This document shows, piece after piece, positions 47,955 through 60,450 of a stretch of 64,000 nt of DNA. The DNA lies in contig CALSFV010000013.1 of NCBI GenBank assembly GCA_943737045.1, positions 93,501 through 157,500 on the forward strand. The letters run 5' to 3'. Position numbers and translations under genes: made by a program. Every line of letters starts with the position of its first letter. The stretch's first letter is position 1. The DNA comes from Parapristionchus giblindavisi (taxonomy: Eukaryota > Nematoda > Chromadorea > Rhabditida > Diplogasteridae). The notes beneath the pieces are model-generated. The model did no database searches. It was not told the origin of the DNA and worked only from the letters and a program-made list of their open reading frames with translations.

Positions 47955-49014
47955 CACAGAGAATCTGGAGCAAGCTCGCCGCAAACATGTAACAGTCGCG
48001 CAAATTGCGAATAAATTGCTTCGTTGTCGCCTACCCGACAACAGTTTCACAGCAATTTATGGGCAACTTGCTTCGTTATTGCTTTGCTGTTCAGTTTAGG
48101 GTTAATTGCCGGTTATTTGCTTCATCCTTGCTCGTTTTCGACAAGCTTTGGGCAACTTGCCCGCTTGTTGCTCGCTCTTTATCCTATTATGCGTTGCGCT
48201 AGCGCTGCGGATATGCTCGCACGTGTGCTTCAGTGCGTTTTATTCATCACTGTTCGCTCTGTTGCAATCTTATGATATGATTATCGTCTGAAATGGGAAA
48301 GCGGAAGTCATCACTCGTTTGTTTGTACTATTGTTTCTAATATTAAACATATTTTTTCAGGAGATTTAGGAAATGACTTAATTACGATATATCTCGTTGT
48401 CTCTAAGTTTTCTTTCGAGTTCTATTCATATCGGGATTATCGATGATAATGAATATCGTTCGTTCTCCAACACATAAATTGTCTACGAGCAATGACTTTT
48501 AATGCTAAGTGCCGCTCATGATTTGTTTTGCTAAAGAAGATAAAGATTTGTTACAGTGCATCTTCTGTGAGAACGTTTCCTCGCTTCTCCTAATCATGTT
48601 CCATCGCCAATATTTACTTTGTAATGAAAAATAAAGATATTGGTGATCGAACATGGTTAGGAGAAGCGGGGAAACTTGAATTTTTTATGAAAGAGAAAAA
48701 AGGGAAGAGCAAGTAGCGAGCGAATATCGAGCAAGAACAGTGCAAGAAGTAAATAATAAATGCGCAAGTATACAGCAATGATGAAGCAATTAACGCGTAA
48801 AATGCGCAAGTACAGAGCAAGGATTCAGCAATTAACGCGTAAAATGTGCAAGGATTGAGCGAGGATTGAGCAAGTTGCCCGCAACTCACGCAAGTGTCGG
48901 GCAAGTTTGCCTCAAGGGTTGGGTGCGTTTGCAAAAACATTCCCCGTAAGGTCGACAAATGCTTGCTGCAAACTCGTCCGACATTTGCGGCGAGCTTGCT
49001 CCAGATTCTCTGTG
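47955..49014. mobile_element. 1.06-kb inverted-repeat element upstream of the helicase gene
   Basis: A 31-bp terminal inverted repeat begins CACAGAGAATCTGGAGCAAG at 47955 and ends as its complement at 49014. The inside is GC-richer than its surroundings and full of degenerate GGGCAACTTGC/GCAAGTTGCCCG words in opposite orientations, plus a central hairpin (CTTCTCCTAATCATGTTCCA, near 48583, against its near-complement near 48650). There is no transposase and no clear target duplication. Confidence 0.75.
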
Positions 49015-49139
49015 TTTCAGCTCAAGATTTTTAAAATGTGTTTATTGATTGATAAGCCTAGTTTTCACAATTATAATTCATATCATATTGTCAGATCACA
49101 CCTGGAGCAAAGTATGATCAGTTTGTTTCAGGTGCGGGG

Positions 49140-52100
49140 ATGCCTACGGCAAAGCAGAAAAGGAAGAATACGGAATCGGATGGAGTTGTGATAAAGAAAC
49201 CAGTATGTTCAGCTTCCGATTTCTTATTGTACGAAGCAATTTAGATCCTGGAGTTTAATGACGATGAATATGGTGCAGCCACTGGCTCTAATGCACTCAT
49301 TCTTAACACTAAGACTAAGAAAGACGACGGAGAGAAGCAAGCTGTTGTACGTTACAATGATTTTGATTCTTTCTATGTGATGTTTTGAAGGAGAAGCCTC
49401 CGAAACGAAGAAATCTGATCAAAGAAAAACGAGAACAGAAGATAAGTAAGACGAAGAAGAAGAAACTACAAGCTATAGTTGAAAGGAAGAAGAAGAAGGA
49501 AACAGTTAGTGATCTATATTGTTGTTTCTCCTATTTATTTGATATCTTTCTCAGCAAGAAGATTTGCTCGCGCAACTCAGTCAATATCGATTAGACGATA
49601 AGAATCTCGAGGTATTTTAATGTTATGGTTCTCGAAATGATAAGCATGTTCTGAAGGTTCTCGCTTCAACTGCGCACAGACAGGATAAAATAAAGAAGAG
49701 CAGGTATTACTGTATTCTTATTCTTATTTACCCATGATATGTGTTTAAGAGTAACGGATCAAGTAGATGAAGCAGTTATTCAACGACCAAAGAAAGTCAA
49801 ATTGCGTCCAACTATTCATAATAAGGTTTTAGTACAAGATAACTATTACTCTACTGATTCTGGTTCTGATGGAGACGAAGAAGAACCTGAAAAGGAAGTA
49901 GAAGAAGTTAAAGAGGAGGTTTGTACTGCCCATTTCTTGATTATCTATTGGTAATTGCCTTTATAGGAGCCAGAACCAGTTGAAGATACAGTACAAGATG
50001 TATTGGATGAGACTGAAGAAAGTAAGGAAGAAGAACCGAAGGAAGAACAGAAGAATGAAGAGAAGAAAGAGTACAAGAGAATCGATAGACCTGAAGATGA
50101 AGATGATGAAATGGCGGTACGGTTACATTTTAATATCAATCAACCCAGTGCAAGCATATCAATAACACAATATTTCGTCGTCTCTGGTAGTTAGAAACTG
50201 AAGTTGTTTTCAATCACATATTTCGAAGTAATATTATGTAGAATTATCCCGAGTAATTGCTTTTCCCTCGAAAATTATTGATTTACTTGATCTATCATCG
50301 TCAATTATTGATTTGTACTTAGATACCGTGTGCACCCACAACTACTCCATCATCATCATGGAAACGAACTCCAGTTGTTGTTACCAGAGATGAAACCATT
50401 CAAAAGTCAAGACAAGCTCTTCCTATCTTTGCTGAAGAACAAATCATTGTTGAAGCTATCAACGACAATGTTGTAAGTATAATAGTTGTTCTTTGATCTC
50501 TAGTCTACTGTATCGATTGATTTCAGTCAGTCGTAGTTTGTGGAGAGACAGGATCGGGAAAGACTACACAGATCCCTCAGATGCTCTATGAGGTACGGTA
50601 TCATGGGTTATATTTAATAATCAATATATTCATCTAGGCGGGATACTGTAGTGATGGTAAATTGATTGGAGTGACGGAACCGAGACGAGTTGCTGCAGTA
50701 TCTATGGCTAAAAGAGTGGGAGAAGAATTAAACGATACTGATGCTGTATCTTATCAGGTATACGGTATTCATCTATATCATTATTGATTAATTGATAATG
50801 ATGATGATTTAGATTCGTTATGAAGGAACTCGAACAGATAAAACGAAGATTCTCTTTATGACTGATGGAGTATTGATGAAAGAGATGAGTATGGATGTTA
50901 CATTGAAGAAGTATCTTATTGATTCATTCATTGATACACTAAATCATTTATTGATTGATTGCTTCCTTCAGATATTCAGTAATCATCATTGACGAGGCTC
51001 ACGAACGATCACTCTATTCTGATGTATTGATTGGTCTCCTATCGAGAGTTGCCCCGTTACGGTATGCTTATTTATTGGTTTTTCAATATAATATGACTCA
51101 CTATTGCTAATAACATACATATTTTGTAATTGAATATGATCTTTTTCAGGGCCAAATCATCGATTCCACTCAAATTGGTCATTATGAGTGCAACTCTTCG
51201 ATTAGATGATTTCCTTCAGAAACGGTATGTCAACAGTATTTATATCCCGTATTATCCAATCTGATTCTGCCGATGATTTTTTTAATTACATTTACATTAA
51301 AGAAGTAGCTTTTTGGTTTTATGTTCGATAAATAGATCTAACCAATAAGAAGGGACTTCCCGCCCTCTGTTTTAAGTGTCAGCATGTCAAAGCGGATACT
51401 GATAAATTATATTGTATTTTGAAGAAAGAAAGAAGGATATTATATGATTGTAGTCTCTTCCCCTCTGGTCCTCCTCGTGTTCTCAAAGCAGAAGCTCGTC
51501 AATATCCAGTCACTGTTCATTTTGATAAGAAGACTCCTAATGATTTCATGGTTGCTTCATTCAGAAAGGTTTCCATATCTTTGTTCGACTTCCTAATGAT
51601 TTTTGATTCTTCAACGATGGAATTATGATATATCTGTGTCAAAAATAATAATTATTATAAAGGATTATTTCAGACATGTCGTATTCATGAAACTCTTCCT
51701 GAGGGTGGTATTCTCATCTTTGTACCGGGTCAAAGAGATGTTCAATTACTAATTAAGAAGTTACAGGAACGATATCCTGTATGTTTGCAGCCTTTTTATT
51801 TCTACATTTTATGTGGTTCATTTTATTAACGTGCATTCACAGAAAATTTCCAAAAAATTGGGGAAGATTCAAGTGAATCTTCCCCAATTTTTTGGAAATT
51901 TTCTGTGAATGCACGTTAATAAAATGAACCACATAAAAGGAACTCCCCTTCAAAAATTCCTTACTAGAGAAAAAATATGCGTTAAAGTACCGGGATATAT
52001 ATTTTTTTCATTTATTCCCTCCTAATTGTTTAAAAGTATTATTAAAAGTATCTCTTTATTAAAGAGTCATTGTTAATGAGTCTTCATCATTGTGATCCAT

Positions 52101-55100
52101 ACGTGGTCAGCCATTGTCGTTGGCAAATTAAATCGGGTGAGTCGGATGCAAAAATCGGGTGAATTGGACACAAAAATGTCATTTTTGTACTAGTTTTGGC
52201 TAGATCGTTTTCACTTTTGAATGATTTTTGGCAAAACCGGGTGGGCCTGGTGCCAAAACCGGGCGGGCTTTGTCGCTAGCGACAATGCCGGCCACGTATG
52301 TTGTGATCTAATTCCATTTGTATGTTATCTCCATTATAGATTCGTTATGAGAAGATGAAAGATGGAGAGAAATTAGTGAAAGGAGGAAAGAAATGGAAAT
52401 GGAAGAAAGCTGAAGAAGCGTCCACTGCTGCACTGGAGGTTCTATATTATTCAGAGATAAAACAGGAGATTCGTTAAAATAATATGAATTTTAAAGAAGG
52501 GAAAGGAAAGCCCATTTCCTTGAAAATGATTGTTAAAATATTTCCTGTTTCTATTTTTTGTGAAAAGGATTTTGGTGGATAGATCCACAATTCTCTATTT
52601 TGTGTTGCAGGAACTAGCAAATCATGGAAAGAAGACAATTGGAAGTAATGGAGAAGAAGAAGAAGAGATATTGGGAAGAGATGAAAATGAAGAAGGAGCT
52701 GATGCATGGAATGAAGGAGATGATAGTAATGATGATGAAGAAGAAGAGGATGATGAGGTCAGACAATACTTATTTTATACTTATTTTGCGGCCATCGAAT
52801 TTTCTAACAAGGAGTCTCATTGGCATTATTCCGGTGAAAATTGATGACTTATAGCTCATTCGAAAGCCCATTTTCTGTAGATTATGAGTATATGTTAAAA
52901 AAACGCAACGGAGGTCTGTGCACAGAGTTGAAGCCTTCTAAAGTTTAAGCAATTTCTACCCCACAATGATGCGCGCAATGATGGGGTAGTTCGCGGCGTT
53001 AACTCTGCGAGCTAGTGGTGGTGCAGTGGTAAAGATGTCGCTTTCAATTTTAGCGCCCCGGGTTCAATCCCCGCCGACAACACTTGTTTTGCACAATTTT
53101 TACACAAGACTTTTTATGTTTTTTTTAAATTTCCTAATGTACTTAACTGATATCCTTGCATCTAATCTGTCCGAAAGATTGCCATTGTTGATAGTGTTGA
53201 GTATATTAAAAAAAGGAATTCATTTATTTCAAAGTGAAATACGACAACTACAAAAATAGAAATTGCTTAAACTTTAGAAGGCTTCAACTCTGTGCACAGA
53301 CCTCCGTTGCGTTTTTTAACATATACTCATAATCTACAGAAAATGGGCTTTCGAATGAGCTATAAGTCATCAATTTTCACCGGAATAATGCCAATGAGAC
53401 TCCTTGTAAGTGATTTTCATCACAAATTTTTTACACTGCTGGGTTTTTGCAACATGCGGCCAGGTTTTTCGAAAAAAAATCCAAAATGCGGTCAGAGGTC
53501 GTAGTTTGTTTCTTTGGGTGAGAGTTAGGGAAGGGACACGATGATTATATGTAATATCGGATAGATAGATTTGCTTGGTTAAGAGAAAAAATCTCTTTAA
53601 GAGATAGAAGTAATGTATGGAGTTAAGAGATTATCGAATGATTTATATGAAGCTTCTTTATGTGCCCTATGCTAACTTATGTGCTTACTTATACTTATGT
53701 GAATAAATTCCATTCCATGATATGTCTTGTAATTTACTCAATGTCTGTTCAAAATGTCAAACACAATCAGTCTATTTATTTATAATATTCATCATTCATC
53801 TATTTCTTCTCTTCCTTTTTCTCTTCTTTCTCTTCCTTCTTCTCTTCCTTCTTCTCTTCCTTCTTCTCTTCCTTCTTCTCTTCCTTCTTCTCTTCCTTAT
53901 CTTTCTTCTCCTCCTTTCCTTCTCTGATTGCTTCCATCTTTGATCCCTTAACAATCAATAATTATTCCTCTCCTCATTCCCCTTATCATTCTTGATCTAC
54001 CTCAGTCTTATCCTGTTCAGGTTGATTCACTTTTGGTTGAGTTGAAATGAAAGTAGCGATTAGACGAGTAATTCCATCTGGTTTCGTATCACTTTTCCAT
54101 GCCTAAAATAGTTGAAATGAGATAGATTACTGTATCGAATCAATCAATAAATTGATACCAATCGAGCCTGCTTCTTCGTTTCTTCTACCGTAACCTTTCT
54201 ATGATATATGGCAAAGAAGTGACGATTTTCTTCAGGAAGTTCAGCTGATGATTGGAAGATCTTAAAAGGAAAATTAAATTATCGATTGATTGTATTGAGA
54301 TACCGTACTCTGATAGTGAAGGTGGAGTTAGGTTCAACGAATCCAAGAGGAGGTCTTACACGGAAGATGTTGTTATCAGTGCATTTGACCTGAAATATTA
54401 GATGAGAATTTGTCGTTTATACTAATTTATTTGTTGTATGCATTTAATTTGAAATGAAGGAGTAGGAAGATACGACGAAGATATTATATAATATCTTTGA
54501 TTCATACTCTATTGTATCATTCATACCTTATATGAATGAGGATCAGAAGTAGGATTGGTGAGCTTCAAATCAATATGACTTCCAACTCCTTTCTGCCATG
54601 TAAGAGTGATCTTATCCGATGGTTCCAACTAAAATATTTTCATCTTTGATCTTTGATCTTTGTGATGTGTAACCTTAAGTTTAAATGCGGGTTCTCCAGG
54701 CTTATTGGATAGATTGAGAGGTTTCTTGGTTGTTGTTGACGCAACTGGAGGTACACTAGATACAGGTGTTGGTGACGCAGGATTTGGTACTGGTGCAGCC
54801 ATCTAAGATGATCTTTGATCTTTGATCTTATGGATACTTTGATATGAAGGACTTTGGTTCTCTAAATGACTTACATTTCCAGATGAGATAGATGCAAAGA
54901 GCCGCACGAGAGTGACTACGGGGTTAAAAATAAATGAATAGATGAAATGAATAATGAAATTGAAATATAAATCCATGCGATAATTTAATCGTTGTATAAT
55001 AATAGATCATGCTAATTGGGAAAAGTTGATGGAAAGTTCATCCTAGTTTACCATAAATCAATGATATATCTCTATACAGTCAATCATGCTAGTCCTGAAA

Positions 55101-58100
55101 GTTGTTATTCGCAGTTGGAAATAGAGCGATTCTAAATAATGACGCAAAAGTCATCGACTTGGGACATTAACCGAAACGAGGATTAGTTATTCAAACATGT
55201 TGTCATTTAATTATGAATATTATGATGTACCATCTTCTATCAACTATTGATTGATTGATTAAGATCTCCCCATTGGCTCCACCTCCTCCCGATTGTCAAT
55301 CTCTATTCTGTCTTCCTCTCTATTCACTTCTATCATCAGCTCAACAACGAAGAGTATTCGATCCTCCTCCATCTGGAACAAGGTATCACTCATATTCTAT
55401 ATCTTAGTCTGGACTTCAAAAAAATCGGACCTGAAATTAGAAACTTAAATGGTGTACTGTCATGCCATTTTGAAAAAAAGTTTAAACTTTTGCGATATTA
55501 TATTTTTATTTCTAGATGAAATCAATCTTATTTTTAATGAAAATACTCATTACTATAACTAATCAATTTTTACAAATTTAAATAATATATTAATTCAATT
55601 GTTTTCGAGATTATGTGTAATCGCAACGAACGTCGCAGAGACATCTCTAACCATTCCTGGTATCAAATATGTTGTCGATTCTGGATTTGAAAAGAGGTTT
55701 GACACTTTTGATTCACTTCGTTTTTTCTCCTTTATCTATTCAATATTTAAAATAAAATTGGTTCGTAATTATTGAATCTCCTTTATCAATTCTTCATTAT
55801 GTTGATTTTAAATAAGTGTTTGATGAGTATAGTTTGGATTGACATTATTACATTCTGATATCCTCTTCTCTTCATATCAGACGTCTCTTCGATCCAGTCA
55901 CGGGTGTTTCTCAATTCATCGTTGCTCGTATCTCTCAAGCATCTGCTGATCAGAGGGCAGGTCGAGCTGGTCGTGTTGGACCAGGTCATTCTTATCGGTT
56001 AGTCTTTGATCTTTGATCTTTCCATTGATCTTTCATCTCTTTCCAGACTCTTCTCATCTGCCGTCTTTGCAGACTTTGCTAAGTTCTCTCGACCAGAGAT
56101 TATGGATAAACCAGCTGATCAATTGGTACTACAATTGAAGAGTATGAATATTATTAAGGTATGTTAATTACTGTGATGATAATTATTGATTGATTTGTTT
56201 ATAATAATATTGATTGATTATAGGTGACAAACTTCCCCTTCCCATCATGTCCACCTCGTGATTCATTAGAAGCAGCAGAGACACGACTCATACGAATGGG
56301 AGCACTTACTGTTGGAAAGAATGCTAAGGTACGGTACTATTGATTGATTGAATATATTGATTCGTCTTTCAATATAATTTGTATTTATCTATTGATGTGG
56401 AAAAAAACTAGATTGGCTTTTTAGAATCCTTTTTCCATCCGTTGATTCATTGTCTCAGTTCTGTTTCTCAACTTGCAGTTTTTTTTTTCTTTCTTCGATT
56501 CTTTGAATGCCTTTTCAGACATCTGAATTACAATCTCGCATCAGCCCACTCGGTCGTACACTCAGTGCCTTCCCTCTTGCTCCATCGTATGCAAAGGTTT
56601 GATCTTTGATCTTTCATAGTTACCGTAATCCTCTCTTGTTTTAGATCCTCGCTCTCGCTAATCAACACAATCTGCTACCACATGCAATTCAGCTTGTATC
56701 AGCACTTTCTGGTTTGAATCCCCTTTATTGATTCACTTATTATCGATTGATTGGATTCAGTTCGTGAACCACTCGTGGCCATTTCATCACTACGAGGAGA
56801 TACTGATGAGGAAACGAAGAATATGATGTCACAGGTACGGTAGATTACTGTAGATTATAGATTGATCGCTTCATACGGTAATATTTATTTACAGATACTG
56901 CGGTTACGTCGTTCATGGGTAGGTAAGGGACCATCTCGACGTCTTGGTGATTTACTTGTATTGATGAGAGCAGTTACTGAAGCAGAGAAGGTTGAGGTAC
57001 GGTAGATTGTAGTTATGGTCTGTCAATATCCCAGGTGTTTAACCGCGTGTGGGTACTACGACATCACACTTGATTACATTACAGTCTATATATTATTGAT
57101 TGATTGATATAATAATATATTTATAGATGAATCCAATGGAATGTGCTAAGCTTGGATTGAGATCGAAAGCAATGCATGAGGTATCATTCATGTACTCCTC
57201 TATTATTACAGAGTCTTTGCGTAATGCTTACATTTATTAGGTTGATTCATAAGTCTTGTCGCATTTTGGAGGGGTATGTTTGTGCTGTAACTGCTCAGTC
57301 GTACGTTATCAATTACCCCGTCCGTTCTGGCAGTAAATAAGTCACTACTACTACTCTTTGAGCGTAGTAGTGAATTGTGCCTACATCGAGTCTAGTAGCT
57401 GCAATGCCTCCACCTTTCGTTCCCTGTTTTGTGCACAAGCGACACTTCATGTTGTTCTTCTTTCTATCCGAGCTCAAACCACCCGATGTCCACACCCGTA
57501 TGGCGAAAGTATACAACACTAATGCCACTAGTAAATGCACGGTTCAACGTTGGTTCAAACGCTTCGAAAAAAGGAGTACGACGTCCAAGTCCGGACGGCA
57601 CCCCGAGCTGGACTTGGACATGCTGGAGCAGCACGTCCACGCTGACCCCTATGCTACCAACCGTGATATGGCGAAGAGTCTTGGGGTAAGCCAACCCATC
57701 ATCGTTGGTTGCCTACAGGATCTTGGCAAGGTCCAGAATTTGGTCGATGATTACCCACACCTACTGTCGGACAAGCAGAAGGACAACCGTGCGGATCATT
57801 GTCTGAATGTATTCTCGTACGCTCGTACAACGGCTTAGATCGACGGGATCATCACTGGAGATGAAAAATGGATACTTTACGACAACGTAATCCTCCGGGC
57901 TCAGTGGGTCGATCGAGATGAGCAGTCCAATTCTATCGCCAAACCCGAACTTTACGAGAAAACGATCATGCTGTCGGTGTGGTGGGGCAGAGGCGGTGTG
58001 GTGCATTGGGAGCTGCTACCACAGGGGTCGACTATTACAGCCGCGGTATACTCTCGTCAACTACGGACCCTGAAGTTCCAGGTCTCCTCCGTTCCCTGGT

Positions 58101-60450
58101 TGCGCGATTAAATTTACTTCCAGCACGACTGCGCCCGACTCCACGTGGCAAGGACAACCAAAAAGGCCCTGTTAGACTTTGACTGGAACATCGACCCCCA
58201 CCTGCCCTACTCGCCCGACTTGTCTCCTAGCGATTACAGTTTGTTTTCCGATATGCAGCGCACTCTCGGAGGAGTACACTTCAACAATCAGCGGGAGGTC
58301 GAAATCTGGCTGACCAACTACTTTGCCTCCAAGCAGCTGTCCTTCTGGGAGCACTGCATCCTCAAGCTACCCGAACTTTGCAGAAAGTGTGTCGACCCAG
58401 ACGGCGCTTACTTTGATTGATTTGTTTTTACCGAGATAAAGTTATTTTAATTTGTTTAAAGGTCCAAAATGCGACAAGACTTATGAATCAACCTAATAGT
58501 TGTAAGATTTAAGTTGCAATGCTTAACTTTACCATTTCTTAACGATACAACTACTCGTTTAATTAAGAATGATATGATCGATCCTTTTGTCTATTCCTAA
58601 AACGAAAATATAATATGTTGTATTTCATTTCATCATCATTTTAGATTCGTAAACTTCGTGTTCAATTGACAAATGTAGTCAATACATCATTCTCATCTCA
58701 AGCTGATATCGTCTGTGATCAACAACTATCTCCTCCTAATGATGCTCAAGCTCTTATATTACGGTAGATCATTACATGCATCAATCAATCAATCAATAAT
58801 CATTGCAGACAGATGATCGTGTGTGGTCTGGCTGATCGAATTGCCCGTCGTATTGATCGATCGATGGTAGGAGGATCGGAAGAGGTCCCAAAGGGAGCGT
58901 ATAAGACTCAGACACTCGAGGTACGGTAGAAAGAGAGTACGGTAGTTCAATTCGAGCACAATGATGATTGCAGGACTATGTGTACATAGATGCCAGTTCG
59001 ATGTTATACCGTGAGGAACCTGATTTTGTTGTATTCCAAGAGATTGTACAGGTTTGTATGAAAGTTTTATTCATTTATATAAACAATGATATTGGTATTA
59101 TTATAATGAGAATGATTGAAAGATTAGAGATTGAAATTAATGATAGAACCCTCTATTGACATTTGAATGAAGAAATCATATAGATGTATATATACCCTCT
59201 TTTCTTATTCTATAGTTTGTCTTATTTTTTAAAATTTCTAAGTTTATTGTACACTAGTCTATCGACTATGTTATGTGATTAAGATGTATTATTAATGTAT
59301 TATCTATCTATATATTGATTGATTGAAGGTAACAGACAAGAAGTGTATGCAGAATGTGTGTGCTGTAGAGGGTGAATGGTTGATCAAATTGGCTGAACCA
59401 TATTGTACCTATGGAGAACCAGAGAAGGATAAGGAACCTACGTATGTTATTATTTTTTTTTGCCATACTGTAGATATAGTATAGCTATGTGACATAGTCA
59501 TGATCATAGAGTATTATAGACAAGACCTTTGTAAGATTACACTATCTCTATGCTTTCAAAAGGTCTTTGATCTTGATTTCATGCAGTTATTCTTTGATTT
59601 GATCTCAATTTGATTATAGATTCGATAATACATTGGATGCAGTTGTATATTCTGTCCCTGTAACCTTTGGTAATCATCAATGGTCACTTGGATCTACTCC
59701 TAAACATCTTCCAATCAATATTCTACTCTATAGACATTTTGCACGATTATTACTAGCTGGAGAGGTATGTTATTCTTCTCTATCTCAACCTGTTGAATCT
59801 TTGTTTCGGAGTGTTTATAAGAATTTATATATGTTGATTTGGAAAGTACAACAATCATTTTGTTATTTATGAAACTGAATATTTATCGGGTCGATTTAAG
59901 ACGTCTATGGATATTTCTCTTGATTCATTTTATGAGTGTATCACTGCATTCAGATTCTTTTCTTAGACAAATATATGGTGATGTTTAATATAATTAATTA
60001 CAGGTGATTAGTGCTCTTAGTGAATGGACATCTAAACTCTTGGCTCCTCCTGCTACAATGATCAAATCATGGGCTAAACTACAGAAAAGAACTGATGATC
60101 TACTCAATGCTTTAGTTGAGAAAGAGGTAATCAATACTGTTTGTGTAGTGGATGAAGGGTTATGGTATTATTGAGACTAGGCCACCATTTCATTCTTTCT
60201 ATCCTTGATGTATTTAATTTTAAGCTGTCGAATTCGGTACTGGTAAGAGTGTGGGATTGAATTGGTGTTTAATACGATGTTTTCTCTCTCCTCATATATA
60301 TTATATGATCTATTTCAGGTATATAATCGTAGTCGATTGATGGAAGTTTGGAAGAATGATAAATTATATCTATTAGATGAATATCTTGGATGGTTACCAG
60401 AGAAATCACATGATTGTGTACAAGTGATATGGCCACCCATTGATCAATAA
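49140..60450 (+). CDS. rha-2: DEAH-box RNA helicase, DHX37/Dhr1 type
   Basis: DHX37/Dhr1 works in the nucleolus to release U3 snoRNA during small-subunit ribosome assembly. The start (49140-49142) gives a basic N-terminus, [17 protein letters not shown], then Lys/Glu-rich sequence. Helicase motifs: Walker [14 protein letters not shown] (about 50541-50575), [15 protein letters not shown] (about 50991), SATL (about 51187), [20 protein letters not shown] with [10 protein letters not shown] (typical of DHX37), FVPGQRDV, an acidic insert with [38 protein letters not shown] (about 55951). The C-terminal winged-helix, HA2 and OB-fold region follows to [10 protein letters not shown], stop 60448-60450. 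All key motifs are intact, with no internal stop in the joined exons. About 20 introns. One (52757-55263) encloses an antisense gene; others hold a palindrome, a MITE, a tRNA-like fold-back and a mariner. The symbol follows C. elegans. Confidence 0.92.
51807..51938. repeat. Perfect 65-bp-arm palindrome with 2-bp spacer
   Basis: The left arm 51807-51871 and right arm 51874-51938 are exact reverse complements, separated by AG. The centre reads GAAGATTCAAGTGAATCTTC. It lies in a helicase intron. Confidence 0.95.
52102..52296. mobile_element. MITE family B, copy 2
   Basis: Inverted ends CGTGGTCAGCCATTGTCG and CGACAATGCCGGCCACG are flanked by TA (52100-52101, 52297-52298). The inside matches the copy at 43889-44084 (for example AAAAATGTCATTTTTGT) in the opposite orientation. 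It lies in a helicase intron. Confidence 0.82.
52807..53408. mobile_element. 602-bp fold-back element with a tRNA-like core
   Basis: Arms of about 150 bp (52807-52959 and 53255-53408) are near-perfect inverted copies, for example ACCTCCGTTGCGTTTTTTAA in one and its complement in the other. The loop holds a tRNA-like sequence at about 53007-53085. It lies in the helicase intron that also holds the antisense MSP-domain gene. Confidence 0.85.
53007..53085 (+). tRNA. tRNA-like sequence (probably a pseudogene or pol III promoter relic)
   Basis: The A-box-like TGGTGCAGTGGTA (from 53019) and B-box-like GGTTCAATCC (53061-53070) are properly spaced. A T-arm CGGG/CCCG closes a 7-nt loop, and an anticodon-arm-like CGCT...AGCG encloses an enlarged loop. 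The acceptor stem does not pair well, so a working tRNA is unlikely. Confidence 0.4.
53800..54802 (-). CDS. MSP-domain protein with Lys/Glu tail, nested in the helicase intron
   Basis: MSP domains are immunoglobulin-like folds found in nematode major sperm proteins and VAP proteins. The start at 54800-54802 gives an Ala/Pro/Thr-rich leader ([16 protein letters not shown]). The domain reads [59 protein letters not shown], and [21 protein letters not shown] tail of [13 protein letters not shown] repeats runs to the stop at 53800-53802. There is no membrane segment at the C-terminus, so it is not VAP itself. It runs antisense inside the 2.5-kb helicase intron. A possible upstream non-coding exon lies near 54870-54920. 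The precise role is unknown. Confidence 0.82.
57240..58493. mobile_element. mariner element with TA target duplication
   Basis: The 1254-bp element has terminal inverted repeats of about 31 bp, GGTTGATTCATAAGTCTTGT followed by CGCATTTTGGA, and its complement at the right end, flanked by TA (57238-57239 and 58494-58495). It encloses a broken transposase gene in the + orientation. It is inserted in a helicase intron on the same strand as the host gene. Confidence 0.95.
57404..58420 (+). pseudogene. mariner transposase, DD34D, inactivated by two stops
   Basis: One frame runs the whole length: [15 protein letters not shown], the helix-turn-helix part [13 protein letters not shown], then [15 protein letters not shown], and [10 protein letters not shown] at the place of the usual WVPHEL linker. 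After a TAG at 57836-57838 the catalytic domain reads GITGDEKW-like ([12 protein letters not shown]), then a TAA at 58109-58111, then QHDCARLH and [13 protein letters not shown]. The second and third Asp are separated by 34 residues, the mariner DD34D spacing. Catalytic Asp residues are intact, and only the two stops and diverged linker suggest decay, so it is probably a fairly young inactive copy. Confidence 0.9.

Noticed and set aside
48005..48291. Overlapping + strand ORFs of 61-83 residues in the 48-kb element
   Set aside because: They share degenerate GGGCAACTTGC repeats in several frames and match no transposase feature.
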